Notes: generated by a model not told the origin, from the letters alone. DNA of 20,566 nucleotides from Methanosarcinales archaeon (GCA_012329085.1 JAAXQB010000050.1:1-20566); one strand, 5' to 3'. Numbered from the stretch's first letter, positions 1 through 7,296 are shown. Numbers and translations: made by a program.

Positions 1-150
1 ATGAATATGGATTTATTAATATATTAAAACATGAAATAAAACTATCAAAAGACTTCATCAACTTATTCGTATTTTGCACAATAAATATTAAACACAAGAA
101 ACTTACGATTGAAACTGAACTTGATGGTGATCTTTGAAAGAAATAAAATA

Positions 151-176
151 AACGCCCATTCATTTTGAATGGACTA
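151..176 (+). repeat. Single degenerate copy of the intergenic palindrome
   Basis: The arms CCATTCA (156-162) and TGAATGG (166-172) pair perfectly around a TTT loop, preceded by AACGC as in the other copies. It looks like a worn single hairpin I of the family found throughout this window. It lies downstream of the MOT1-like transporter gene. The rest of bases 1-285 is AT-rich with no reading frame of credible length. Confidence 0.6.
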
Positions 177-273
177 ACAAAATTCACAATTAAAAATATT
201 GAATATTAATAATAATATAATAAAACTTGCTGAAGTACTTCTATTTGACGGATAACCATAATGTAATATGCAG

Positions 274-286
274 ATAAAAAAAATCT
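274..286 (-). terminator. Possible U-tract terminator after the MOT1-like gene
   Basis: On the minus strand eight consecutive T (276-283 on the plus strand are A) lie within a few bases of the transporter stop codon. Archaeal transcription commonly ends at U-rich tracts without a strong hairpin, so this is a plausible end for the kinase-transporter transcript. Position and U-tract are seen; function is inferred. Confidence 0.35.
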
Positions 287-1353
287 TATTTTTTCAAATA
301 TTTTGTAGCATACACAATTGAAATTCCAAAAATGAATGCAATTGGAATATTTATAAAAACACTAAAAAGTGCAGTAATTATGCTAATAAATAATGAATCT
401 GTATCAAATCCACTTTTTATAAGTGTGATGGCTACAAATATAAGAAGTGCCCCAAACATTCCAGAAGGAAGCATTGATATTATTGCAGGACTTGCAAAAA
501 ATAATGCAATTGTAATAAGAACAACTCCTCCGACAATATTTGAAATGGTTGTTGCATTAAATCTATAATGTGCAGCAATTCCTCCTGCACCATGACATGT
601 TGGAAAACCCCCAAAAGGTGCAGAAACAATATTCATAACCCCAATTGTTGTGGATAAAGTATCAGGTTCAATGTTTTTTTTAAAAAATTCTTTTGACAAA
701 ATGGAAGTCATAAGTATTGAATTTGTGAGTGTAAGTGGCAATTGTGGTAAAACTAAATGCCATGATGCATTAAAAAAATCAGTCATGGATGGAATAATAA
801 ATACAGGAATTTGCAAAAACTCAATTTGTGGCATACCATTTACATAAATTCCAACAACAATTCCAAGAAATAAACATAAAAGTGCAGAAATGTTTGGAAT
901 TTTCAAGCGAGTATGATACAATGAAATAATTACAATTATTAATATGCATACAATCCCAAAAATTAAATCTTTGAGAATAAAATCGATTGTTGTATTAAAA
1001 AGCATTAATGCGAGCCCTATTTGAATGCCTTTAATTACACTCATTGGTACTTTTTTTTGAACAAAACGCATTCCTTTAAAAGAGCCAATAAAAAAAAATA
1101 TAAGTCCTATAAAAATTCCTGATGCAGCAATTTCGTGCTGTGTAAATTCCCCTACAATAACAATTGCACCCATTGCTTTCATTGGTTCAATAGACATTGG
1201 AATATTGTAAAAAATACTCATTACAATATACCACATCCCAAAAAAAAGAAGCATTGCTCCAAAATTTACTTCAGATGCAACTGCAATCGCAAGTGTGATT
1301 GGCAATACAGTTCCAAAATTTCCTATTGATCCTGTGATAGATTCAAATTTCAT
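286..1353 (-). CDS. MOT1-family putative molybdate/sulfate transporter
   Basis: This is an integral membrane protein of 355 residues with roughly ten hydrophobic segments. It shows the two conserved blocks of the MOT1/sulfate-transporter family: an N-terminal block beginning GSIGNFGTVLP near residue 8 with PMSIEPMKAMGAI near residues 52-64, and a second block with LPQLPLTLTNS and PTCHGAGGIAAHYRF around residues 203-267. In plants and algae MOT1 imports molybdate, and archaeal members are usually annotated as sulfate or molybdate transporters; substrate cannot be decided here. The ATG start gives the N-terminus expected for the family. The gene begins five bases after the kinase stop and has no obvious ribosome site, so translational coupling to the kinase is likely. 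No molybdopterin or sulfur genes lie nearby to support a substrate. Confidence 0.8.
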   Translation of the reverse strand: MKFESITGSIGNFGTVLPITLAIAVASEVNFGAMLLFFGMWYIVMSIFYNIPMSIEPMKAMGAIVIVGEFTQHEIAASGIFIGLIFFFIGSFKGMRFVQKKVPMSVIKGIQIGLALMLFNTTIDFILKDLIFGIVCILIIVIISLYHTRLKIPNISALLCLFLGIVVGIYVNGMPQIEFLQIPVFIIPSMTDFFNASWHLVLPQLPLTLTNSILMTSILSKEFFKKNIEPDTLSTTIGVMNIVSAPFGGFPTCHGAGGIAAHYRFNATTISNIVGGVVLITIALFFASPAIISMLPSGMFGALLIFVAITLIKSGFDTDSLFISIITALFSVFINIPIAFIFGISIVYATKYLKK

Positions 1354-1358
1354 ACAAG

Positions 1359-1904
1359 TTAATCAACTTTTAACCAACTGATAGAACCCGGTTTATAAAT
1401 ATCAAGTGCTTTTAAATCTTTATTATCCTTTTTGATTCTTATGATTTCTATGATATTTTTTGTAACTTCTTTAATATCAATATTTGTGGTATCTATTTCA
1501 AAAACTTCATCACACCATTCAACAGATTCATAAAGAATTATATCAAGTTCTTCTGCATCTCTATTTTCATTTATCTTTTTTATTGAATATCCTCTTTTTG
1601 ATAATCTATCAACAATAGTATCAGGTGATGCTCTAAGCACGATTATAATATCTGTAATATGATGTGAATGATGTCCTTCAATAAGTGTAATTGAATCTTT
1701 ATCATCTATTAATTCAAATACTCTTTTTGAAACAATTTCCATATCCACAATTAATGAATCTCTTTCTTTATCTAATCCAAAATATAATTTTTCATCTTTA
1801 ATTAATTCATTTAGATAAATTACATTTAATTTGTATGTAGATTCAAGATATTTTGTGACAGATGTCTTTCCAGTTCCAGGTGTTCCTGTAATTCCAATTA
1901 GCAT
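1359..1904 (-). CDS. AK6/Fap7-type adenylate kinase-like NTPase
   Basis: The protein has a P-loop at its extreme N-terminus (GITGTPGTGKTSVTKYLE), a VLRASPDTIVDRLSKRGYS segment typical of the LID/substrate region, and NRDAEELDIIL downstream. This combination is that of archaeal AK6/Fap7-like kinases, small enzymes that convert ATP and AMP to two ADP and, in eukaryotes and some archaea, act in small ribosomal subunit maturation. I chose the ATG at 1902-1904 (MLIGITGTPG) because family members start a few residues before the P-loop; an in-frame ATG at 1923-1925 would add seven residues (MHSFLYV) and cannot be excluded. Neither start has a clear ribosome site. It is first in a two-gene operon with the MOT1-like gene. 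The specific function in ribosome biogenesis is family inference only. Confidence 0.8.
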   Translation of the reverse strand: MLIGITGTPGTGKTSVTKYLESTYKLNVIYLNELIKDEKLYFGLDKERDSLIVDMEIVSKRVFELIDDKDSITLIEGHHSHHITDIIIVLRASPDTIVDRLSKRGYSIKKINENRDAEELDIILYESVEWCDEVFEIDTTNIDIKEVTKNIIEIIRIKKDNKDLKALDIYKPGSISWLKVD

Positions 1905-2281
1905 TACATATAAAAATGAGTGCATATTACATATAATTATAGTGTTATTAAACGAAAAATTAAATTTTTTCTGTACCCTCTATAATTAAATTATTATGGT
2001 GATATTAAATGGCAATTTATGTCTAAAGAAATCTGCGCAAATCTACATCATAATATGTAAATGTTATGCTTTATATACTAACGCTCGTTCGTTCCGAACG
2101 AGCTATAAAAAATATTATTAATTAATAGTCTTAAACGAAAAATTAAAATTTCCCTCTAATAAAAAATTGTTATGCAATAAAATACATTAAATGTATAATT
2201 AGAATTTTTACAATTTAATCATAACAAATATTCATAGTCTATACAAAATTTTTATTATATTACACCATATGAACTGATAAT
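1905..2281. other. Divergent intergenic region with direct repeats and one hairpin
   Basis: This 377-base gap separates the kinase (minus) from hicB (plus). It contains two similar AT-rich blocks, 1948-1997 and 2131-2174, both beginning TTAAACGAAAAATTAAA and both containing CCCTCTA, which bracket a perfect copy of the palindrome at 2083-2103. No RNA gene or credible small reading frame was seen. It must hold promoters for both genes, but the AT background gives too many TATA-like strings to choose one. Confidence 0.5.
2083..2103 (+). repeat. Perfect hairpin I copy, GCTCGTTCG subtype
   Basis: The arms GCTCGTTCG (2083-2091) and CGAACGAGC (2095-2103) are perfectly complementary around a TTC loop. 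Relative to the commoner GCTCATTCG subtype, the A-to-G change in the left arm is matched by T-to-C in the right arm. It is preceded by TTTATATACTAAC, which could be part of a promoter. No hairpin II follows, so this is a solitary half unit. Confidence 0.8.
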
Positions 2282-2515
2282 ATGAAAGCATTAAGTTATA
2301 AAATACTGCTTAGAAAAGAACCTGAAGGCGGTTATACAGTGATAGTTCCATCTCTTTATGGCTGTATAACCTATGGGAGCACAATAGAAGAATCAATAGA
2401 GATGGCAAAAGAAGCTATTGAGTTATACATAGAAAGTTTAAAAGAATATGGCGAAGATATACCAACAGAGGAAGAAACTTTAGAATATACTTTAATGATA
2501 GGGGCTTATACCTAA
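2282..2515 (+). CDS. hicB: HicB-family antitoxin
   Basis: The 77-residue protein has the HicB fold signature: a short N-terminal beta strand (YKILLRKEPEGGYTVIVPSLYGCITYGSTIEESI) resembling a partially degraded RNase H fold, followed by an amphipathic helix MAKEAIELYIESLKEYGEDIP. It is near the size of short HicB proteins with no added C-terminal DNA-binding domain. It would bind and block the HicA ribonuclease encoded immediately downstream. The gene overlaps hicA by eight bases if hicA starts at the ATA at 2508. Gene order is antitoxin first; both orders occur in the family. Without a DNA-binding tail, autoregulation by HicB alone is uncertain. Confidence 0.87.
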   Translation: MKALSYKILLRKEPEGGYTVIVPSLYGCITYGSTIEESIEMAKEAIELYIESLKEYGEDIPTEEETLEYTLMIGAYT

Positions 2516-2732
2516 ACTTCCTTCTTTTACTCCTCAAAAAATTATCAAGATACTTGAAAAGAAAGGATTTATATTAGATAGAATTAAAGGAAGCCACCAT
2601 ATTTATTACTGTGTGGAAATGAAAAGAAGAGTTGTTGTTCCTCTTCATAAAAAAGATTTGCCAAAGGGAACATTGCTTGAAATTTTAAAACAAGCGAGTA
2701 TAAATAAAGAGGAGCTGAGGGGGTTACTATAA
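2508..2732 (+). CDS. hicA: HicA-family mRNA interferase toxin with non-standard start
   Basis: In the +1 frame relative to hicB an open frame encodes about 74 residues, PKLPSFTPQKIIKILEKKGF, then a GSHHIYY block, VVVPLHKKDLPKGTLLEILKQA and a final helix, ending at TAA 2730-2732. This is a full-length HicA: a small double-stranded-RNA-binding-fold ribonuclease whose catalytic histidine lies in the G-S-H motif, which is intact. HicA proteins commonly begin M-P-K-L-P; here the codon in that position is ATA (2508-2510), and no ATG, GTG or TTG occurs in frame before GTG/ATG codons well past the catalytic histidine. A GGGG run lies four bases upstream. Either AUA initiates weakly, expression depends on coupling or frameshifting from hicB, or the toxin was silenced by a start-codon mutation. 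The identity as hicA is secure; the expression is not. Confidence 0.78.
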   Translation: MPKLPSFTPQKIIKILEKKGFILDRIKGSHHIYYCVEMKRRVVVPLHKKDLPKGTLLEILKQASINKEELRGLL

Positions 2733-2851
2733 GTGAAAAACTTTGCATAACATGGTGTGTATAGTATCGTGTCATAAATATGCAGTCAAAATTTTTCTTT
2801 GAATATTTTCAAATGTGATTTGGATAGGGGGTGTGTGTGAATAATATATAG

Positions 2852-2970
2852 GGATAATGCTCATTCAGAACTAAAATCAAAGATTTTTTTAAACTTATTA
2901 TGAAAGAATGAGTGATTACGCTCATTCGTTCAATCATGAGCTTTCAATCATGAGCTTTCAATCATGAGCT
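2852..2970 (+). repeat. Palindrome cluster with three 14-base tandem copies
   Basis: The cluster opens with GGGATAATGCTCATTC, contains a perfect hairpin II (AAAATC/GATTTT, 2873-2887), an alternative hairpin GAATGAG/CTCATTC (2906-2912 with 2921-2927), and ends with TTCAATCATGAGCT repeated exactly three times (2929-2942, 2943-2956, 2957-2970). The stretch from about 2890 to 2946 closely matches 17820-17874. It lies between convergent hicA and trpG, seven bases beyond the trpG stop, and could form structures at the 3' end of the trp transcript. Confidence 0.8.
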
Positions 2971-2977
2971 TTATAAA

Positions 2978-3550
2978 TCATATACATTTCAAAAAATTCT
3001 CAATAATATCCAATCCTTCATCTGTAATAATCGATTCAGGATGAAATTGCAACCCATAAATTGGATATTTTTCATGTTTAACACCCATAATAATGCCATT
3101 TTCTGTTTGTGCAATTACATTTAAACACTCTGGATTGTTTTTAATTGCAAGAGAATGATACCTTCCAACTCGCAAAGGATTTGAGATTCCATTAAAAATA
3201 GCACAATCCTTATATGTAATTAAAGAAGTTTTACCATGCACAGGCCCATCTTTTGAATGTCCTATTCTACCTCCAAATGCAACAGCTATTGCTTGTAATC
3301 CAAGACAAACACCAAGTATAGGAACTGTCTTTCCAAACATACGAATAATTTCAATGCAATTGCCAATATCTTGGGATTTTTCAGGAGTTCCTGGACCCGG
3401 TGAAATTATTATTGCATCTGGATTAATCTTATCCACTTCCTCACAAGTTACAGTATTTGGAACCATAATCGTATCAGAATTAAAAATAGATACAAAATCA
3501 ACAAGGTTCCATACAAATGAATCTTTATTATTTATAAAAAGTATGCTCAT
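2978..3550 (-). CDS. trpG: Anthranilate synthase glutamine amidotransferase subunit (component II)
   Basis: This 190-residue class I glutamine amidotransferase releases ammonia from glutamine for the TrpE partner, which makes anthranilate from chorismate. The catalytic nucleophile is C82 in GVCLGLQ, and the His/Glu partners are H170 and E172 in QFHPES. The oxyanion region SPGPGTPEKS lies near residues 50-59. The length is typical of stand-alone TrpG. Its ATG overlaps the trpE stop by four bases (ATGA), matching the physical pairing of the two subunits. TrpG-type subunits are sometimes shared with p-aminobenzoate synthase, but the position inside a trp operon settles the main role. It is the last gene before a repeat cluster. 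Confidence 0.95.
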   Translation of the reverse strand: MSILFINNKDSFVWNLVDFVSIFNSDTIMVPNTVTCEEVDKINPDAIIISPGPGTPEKSQDIGNCIEIIRMFGKTVPILGVCLGLQAIAVAFGGRIGHSKDGPVHGKTSLITYKDCAIFNGISNPLRVGRYHSLAIKNNPECLNVIAQTENGIIMGVKHEKYPIYGLQFHPESIITDEGLDIIENFLKCI

Positions 3551-5103
3551 TTTCCACCTATTGCTTTAATCATTGCTGCCATTTTTCTTTCGGTTTCTTC
3601 ATATTCTTTTGTTGGATTTGAATCTGCAACAATTCCAGCACCAGCACGAATTGTTATAATACCATCTTTTATAACCATGGTTCTAATAACAATTGCAAAG
3701 TCTGAATCATTATTCCATGAATAATATCCAACGCCCCCTCCATACACCCCTCTCGCTGAGTTTTCTAGATTGTTAATAATCTCCATTGCCCTTATTTTAG
3801 GAGCACCTGATAAAGTCCCTGCTGGAAATGTTGCTCTTGTTGCATCAAATATATCGCAGTCATCCCTCATAATTCCACTAACTGTGCTTTCAATATGTTG
3901 TAAATGTGAATATTTTACAACTTTCATAAATTCATCAACAATAACCGTGCCACTTTTTGATACCATTCGAACATCATTTCGTCCAAGATCTACAAGCATA
4001 ACATGTTCTGCTCGCTCCTTTTCATCTTCTAATAATTGTTTTGCATATGCTTCATCTTCTTTTTCATCAATACCTCTTGGACAAGTTCCTGCAATTGGAT
4101 TTATAATAATTTTATTTTCATATATGCTCATAAGCGTTTCAGGACTTGCCCCCACAATACTTAAATCACCAAATTTAAATAAATACATATATGGACTTGG
4201 ATTAACTTTTCTTAATTTAAGATATAATTCAAAAGGAGATTCTTTGGTCACGATTTCATATTTTCGTGAAGGTACAACTTGGAATATATCTCCATCTATG
4301 ATATGCTTTTTTGCAATATTTACAGAATATTCATAATTTTTTTGATTTGTATCAGTAATTCGATTATCTACATTAGTGAATGTGATTTCATTTTCATTAT
4401 TATTATTATTATTGCATCCAATGAATTTTTGCATTTTTTCTGCATCATTCAAAGCATTTCTATAAATATCTTCTAATTCATAATTTCGATCTACATCTAT
4501 GAATGGTGTAATTACAATAAAAGCATCTTCTGTAAAATGATCAAATACAAAAGTCTTTGTAATAATCATAAATTGAATATCTGGTATGTCAGACGCATGT
4601 TTTTTTGCAACATCAATCCAGCAATCATATACAATATCATAACCAATATATCCAATTAGTCCACCATTAAATAATGGTTTATCTTGTCTTTTTTGATTCA
4701 AAATTGGAGCGTTTATAAATACAAATCTTATTGAATCCAATACATCCATATCTTTAATATTAATTTTTATGATGTTTTCGTTTATTGTGCAATCACACTT
4801 AGATTTAATTTTTGAATAAATGAAATCTAAATAATTAGATTTATTTAATAATTCAATAGTAAGCACCCTATCTTTGATTGACATAACCCCATCAGAATTT
4901 TCCCCTACAAAAGAAAAACGGGCTTTTCTTTTTTCCTTTTCAACTGATTCAAGTAAATATGAATAAGAACTATTAAATGATTTATATAATGTAAGTGGTT
5001 GTTCGTTTGACTTTATTTTTGCCATAAGTTGTATAAAAGATGGCTCTTTTACACTTTTCGCCAATTTTATAAATTCTTGTTCTGATAAATCAAATTCTAT
5101 CAT
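3547..5103 (-). CDS. trpE: Anthranilate synthase component I
   Basis: The 518-residue protein is the chorismate-binding subunit. It has the C-terminal chorismate-utilising signature: GTCPRG, PAGTLSGAPKIRAMEII (about 427-443), GGGVGYYS and IRAGAGIVADS near the C-terminus. N-terminal LLES (50-53) corresponds to the tryptophan-binding site used for feedback inhibition, so allosteric control by tryptophan is expected. An unusual run of six asparagines (residues about 231-236) follows a cysteine in the linker between the N-terminal and catalytic parts and is encoded by an (AAT)6 microsatellite (4396-4413 on the plus strand). The gene overlaps trpF upstream and trpG downstream by four bases each. 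Confidence 0.95.
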   Translation of the reverse strand: MIEFDLSEQEFIKLAKSVKEPSFIQLMAKIKSNEQPLTLYKSFNSSYSYLLESVEKEKRKARFSFVGENSDGVMSIKDRVLTIELLNKSNYLDFIYSKIKSKCDCTINENIIKINIKDMDVLDSIRFVFINAPILNQKRQDKPLFNGGLIGYIGYDIVYDCWIDVAKKHASDIPDIQFMIITKTFVFDHFTEDAFIVITPFIDVDRNYELEDIYRNALNDAEKMQKFIGCNNNNNNENEITFTNVDNRITDTNQKNYEYSVNIAKKHIIDGDIFQVVPSRKYEIVTKESPFELYLKLRKVNPSPYMYLFKFGDLSIVGASPETLMSIYENKIIINPIAGTCPRGIDEKEDEAYAKQLLEDEKERAEHVMLVDLGRNDVRMVSKSGTVIVDEFMKVVKYSHLQHIESTVSGIMRDDCDIFDATRATFPAGTLSGAPKIRAMEIINNLENSARGVYGGGVGYYSWNNDSDFAIVIRTMVIKDGIITIRAGAGIVADSNPTKEYEETERKMAAMIKAIGGK

Positions 5104-5771
5104 ATATCCCTCGTAGCTTGTATAAATTTTAATATTTTTTCACCATCTTTTTTACCATTTGTTTCAATCCCAGATGCAACATCAACTGCAAATGGTTTAA
5201 CAAATTCAATTGCATCTTTCACATTTCTATGATTAATCCCTCCTGCAAGAATTGTTGGAACTGTTATTTCTTCTTGTATTTCTTTACTAATTTCCCAATC
5301 ATGTGTTATTCCTGTGCCACCCACCATATCTTTTATTTTTGAATCTAATAATATACTATCTATTAAATTAGATTCAGTATATACTTTAATCAATTTTATT
5401 AATTTATCAGATATGTTATTATTATTATTTGACATATACGGAATTGAAAATTTTTGTATAATTGGAATATCTATCGATTTTCGCAAAAAGCACATTTCTT
5501 TAAATTCCAAGTCATTATGGATTTGAACTATATTTGGTTTTGCAATTTCTATCATTTGTATGGCATGTATTGCAGAGTTTGGCATAATAACAAGAACCGA
5601 ATCTACAAAAATTGGAACTTCTTTAATTAATTCAGACGCTTTATCCAAACTTATTTTCCTTTTCGTATCTACTGGAACTTCTGTTATAAATCCAACAGCA
5701 TCTGCACCAAGTCTGACAGCTTGTTTAATATCTTCAATAGAGGTATTTCCACAAAGTTTTACACGAGTCAT
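5100..5771 (-). CDS. trpF: Phosphoribosylanthranilate isomerase
   Basis: This 223-residue TIM-barrel enzyme converts N-(5-phosphoribosyl)anthranilate to CdRP, the third step of tryptophan synthesis. The family signature VKLCGNTS is at the N-terminus with the catalytic cysteine at residue 7. The phosphate-binding strands LAGGINHRNV and VDVASGIETNGKKD are near the C-terminus. SILLDSKI carries the expected acidic residue. A loop around residues 115-119 contains five asparagines (AAT)4-AAC, echoing the asparagine run in TrpE. Its ATG overlaps the trpD stop by four bases and its TGA overlaps the trpE start likewise. The gene lies upstream of trpE, an order reported for the split trp operons of haloarchaea. 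Confidence 0.94.
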   Translation of the reverse strand: MTRVKLCGNTSIEDIKQAVRLGADAVGFITEVPVDTKRKISLDKASELIKEVPIFVDSVLVIMPNSAIHAIQMIEIAKPNIVQIHNDLEFKEMCFLRKSIDIPIIQKFSIPYMSNNNNNISDKLIKLIKVYTESNLIDSILLDSKIKDMVGGTGITHDWEISKEIQEEITVPTILAGGINHRNVKDAIEFVKPFAVDVASGIETNGKKDGEKILKFIQATRDI

Positions 5772-6769
5772 TTATATGCTCTAAATTCATTTAATTTTTG
5801 CATTGCTTTTCCACTATCTATTGCATTTTCAATTATTGGAATTCCATTTTTTATACTATCTACAATACCTGCAACATAAATAGCTGCTGCCCCATTCATT
5901 ACAATAATATCTCTTTTTGGTCCTTTTTCTTTACCATTAAGTATTTGAATGATATCGTTTGCATTTTCTTTTGGAGTGCTTCCCATTATATCTTCTATGT
6001 GTGCTCTTTTAATTCCAAGTTCTTCTGGTGTCAAAATATAAGATTTTATCACACCATTATTAAGTTCTACAATAGTTGTATCTGAAATATTTGAAATTTC
6101 ATCCATTCCATCACCATTAACAATCATTGCTCTTTTTAATCCGATATTTTTTAATACGCTTGCAAATGGTATGCATAGATTTTTATCAAACACTCCAATA
6201 AGTGCAGCATCAATATTGGCAGGATTGGTAAGGGGTCCTAAAATATTAAATACTGTTCTAATTCCAATCTCTCTTCTTGGAGCAACGACTCTTTTCATTG
6301 ATGGGTGAAAATTGCCAGCAAGCATAAATCCAATATTAATGTCTTCTATTGATTTTTTAACTTCTTCGGGTGATTTATTAATAGAAATGCCAAGTTCTTT
6401 TAATACATCTGCACTACCGGATTTAGAAGTAATTGCATGATTTCCATGCTTTGCAACAAATATGCCACAACTTGCTACAACAATTGCAGTTGTAGTAGAT
6501 ACATTAATTGTATTATGCGTATCACCACCTGTGCCCACTATATCAATAATGGGTGAATCTAATTTTAAATGAATTCTTTTTGATGCTTTTCTCATTCCAT
6601 TTACAAGTCCTATAATTTCATCCTCGCTTTCTCCTTTCATTTTAAGTGCTACAAGAAATGCACCTATCTGTGAATCTGTTGCATTAGTGAATATATTTGA
6701 AATAGCATTTTCTGCTTCTTTTATTGTTAAATTATTTCCATTGCTTAATTTTTGAATGTGTTCTTTCAT
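5768..6769 (-). CDS. trpD: Anthranilate phosphoribosyltransferase
   Basis: The 333-residue protein transfers the phosphoribosyl group from PRPP to anthranilate. The PRPP-binding glycine-rich loop DIVGTGGDTHNTINVST (about 76-92) and the following AKHGNHAITSKSGSADVLKELG block are both present; the common KHGNR is KHGNH here, a conservative departure. The N-terminal helical dimer domain and C-terminal alpha/beta domain are full length. The ATG start is preceded by AAAGGAA about seven bases upstream, a usable ribosome site. It is the first gene of trpDFEG, so the promoter for all four should lie in 6770-6900; an AT-rich TATATATTTATAG string (minus strand, about 6820-6835) is a candidate. trpC, trpB and trpA are not in the window. 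Confidence 0.95.
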   Translation of the reverse strand: MKEHIQKLSNGNNLTIKEAENAISNIFTNATDSQIGAFLVALKMKGESEDEIIGLVNGMRKASKRIHLKLDSPIIDIVGTGGDTHNTINVSTTTAIVVASCGIFVAKHGNHAITSKSGSADVLKELGISINKSPEEVKKSIEDINIGFMLAGNFHPSMKRVVAPRREIGIRTVFNILGPLTNPANIDAALIGVFDKNLCIPFASVLKNIGLKRAMIVNGDGMDEISNISDTTIVELNNGVIKSYILTPEELGIKRAHIEDIMGSTPKENANDIIQILNGKEKGPKRDIIVMNGAAAIYVAGIVDSIKNGIPIIENAIDSGKAMQKLNEFRAYK

Positions 6770-6911
6770 TTAAATTCCTTTTTTGTTTTTCTCACTACTC
6801 TTTGTTTGCATTAATCTATAAATATATATTATACAAATTAAGAGTATATCAATTTAATGTATTATTTTAAAAATTATGTGTATTTGCATGCATTCTTTCT
6901 ACAAAATATTA

Positions 6912-7190
6912 TGCTAACGCATATTTGTTCCGAACAAGCAAACGCTCGTTCGTTCGAAAATCAAAGATTTTCTCATACGCTCATTCGTTCCGAATGAGCT
7001 TTCCGAACAAGCTGTCTAAAATCAAAGATTTTCTTATACGCATATTTGTTTCAAATATGCTGTCGAAAATCAAAGATTTTCTCATACGCATATTTGTTTC
7101 AAATATGCTGTCGAATAGCGATTATTCGTTCCGAATGAGCTATCAAAAATTTTTTTAACGCTCATTCTCCTATGGAAAATGTGCTAACAA
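6912..7190 (+). repeat. Composite palindrome array with 48-base tandem units
   Basis: Hairpin I copies: chimeric 6919-6939 (arms GCATATTTG and CGAACAAGC), perfect 6979-6999 (GCTCATTCG type), perfect 7040-7060 and 7088-7108 (GCATATTTG/CAAATATGC), worn 7118-7140. Hairpin II copies (AAAATC/GATTTT, AAA loop) are at 6957-6971, 7018-7032 and 7066-7080. The spacing 7040 to 7088, 7018 to 7066 and 7011 to 7059 is exactly 48. A 13-base extra half arm (TTTCCGAACAAGC) lies between units one and two. The array ends in a diverged AACGCTCATTCTCCTATGG arm. Confidence 0.88.
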
Positions 7191-7281
7191 AACCTATTTA
7201 TAGCACATACTACATTATATATGCTAAAAACATATATTAAATAAATAATTAAAAGCAAGTGTTAATTATAAAACCCATAAT

Positions 7282-7285
7282 GGAG
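7282..7285 (+). promoter_or_regulatory. Ribosome site for the CrtI-like gene
   Basis: GGAG lies eleven bases before the ATG at 7297, supporting this start over any later methionine. The dinucleotide-fold motif starting five residues in agrees with the choice. Confidence 0.55.
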
Positions 7286-7296
7286 TTAATAATAAA

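Larger units (their letters stand above)
6770..7296. other. Divergent intergenic region dominated by palindromic repeats
   Basis: The gap between trpD (minus) and the CrtI-like gene (plus) contains promoter-like AT tracts next to each gene and, between about 6912 and 7190, the largest palindrome cluster. A frame of 77 codons (6925-7158) is open through the array only because the 48-base unit happens to be open in that frame; it has no independent support as a gene. No RNA gene was recognised. Confidence 0.6.

Noticed and set aside
2282..2732. HicB-HicA frameshift pseudogene
   Set aside because: A one-base shift would fuse the two, but the PKLPS start after ATA matches a normal separate HicA, so a changed start codon explains it better than a broken fusion.
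2584..2775. 63-codon minus-strand frame
   Set aside because: It is antisense to hicA, whose conserved HicA sequence is in the plus-strand frame.
3770..4336. 188-codon plus-strand frame inside trpE
   Set aside because: It is antisense to an unmistakable trpE and is a by-product of codon bias. The same applies to the other long antisense frames at 13274-13867 and 14231-14641.
6925..7158. 77-codon open frame upstream of the CrtI-like gene
   Set aside because: It is made almost wholly of tandem palindrome units; the frame is open because the 48-base unit has no stop in that frame. No ribosome site and no non-repeat sequence of protein character.
6912..7190. CRISPR array
   Set aside because: The period is regular, but the intervening sequence is itself repeated, so there are no unique spacers, and no cas genes are present.
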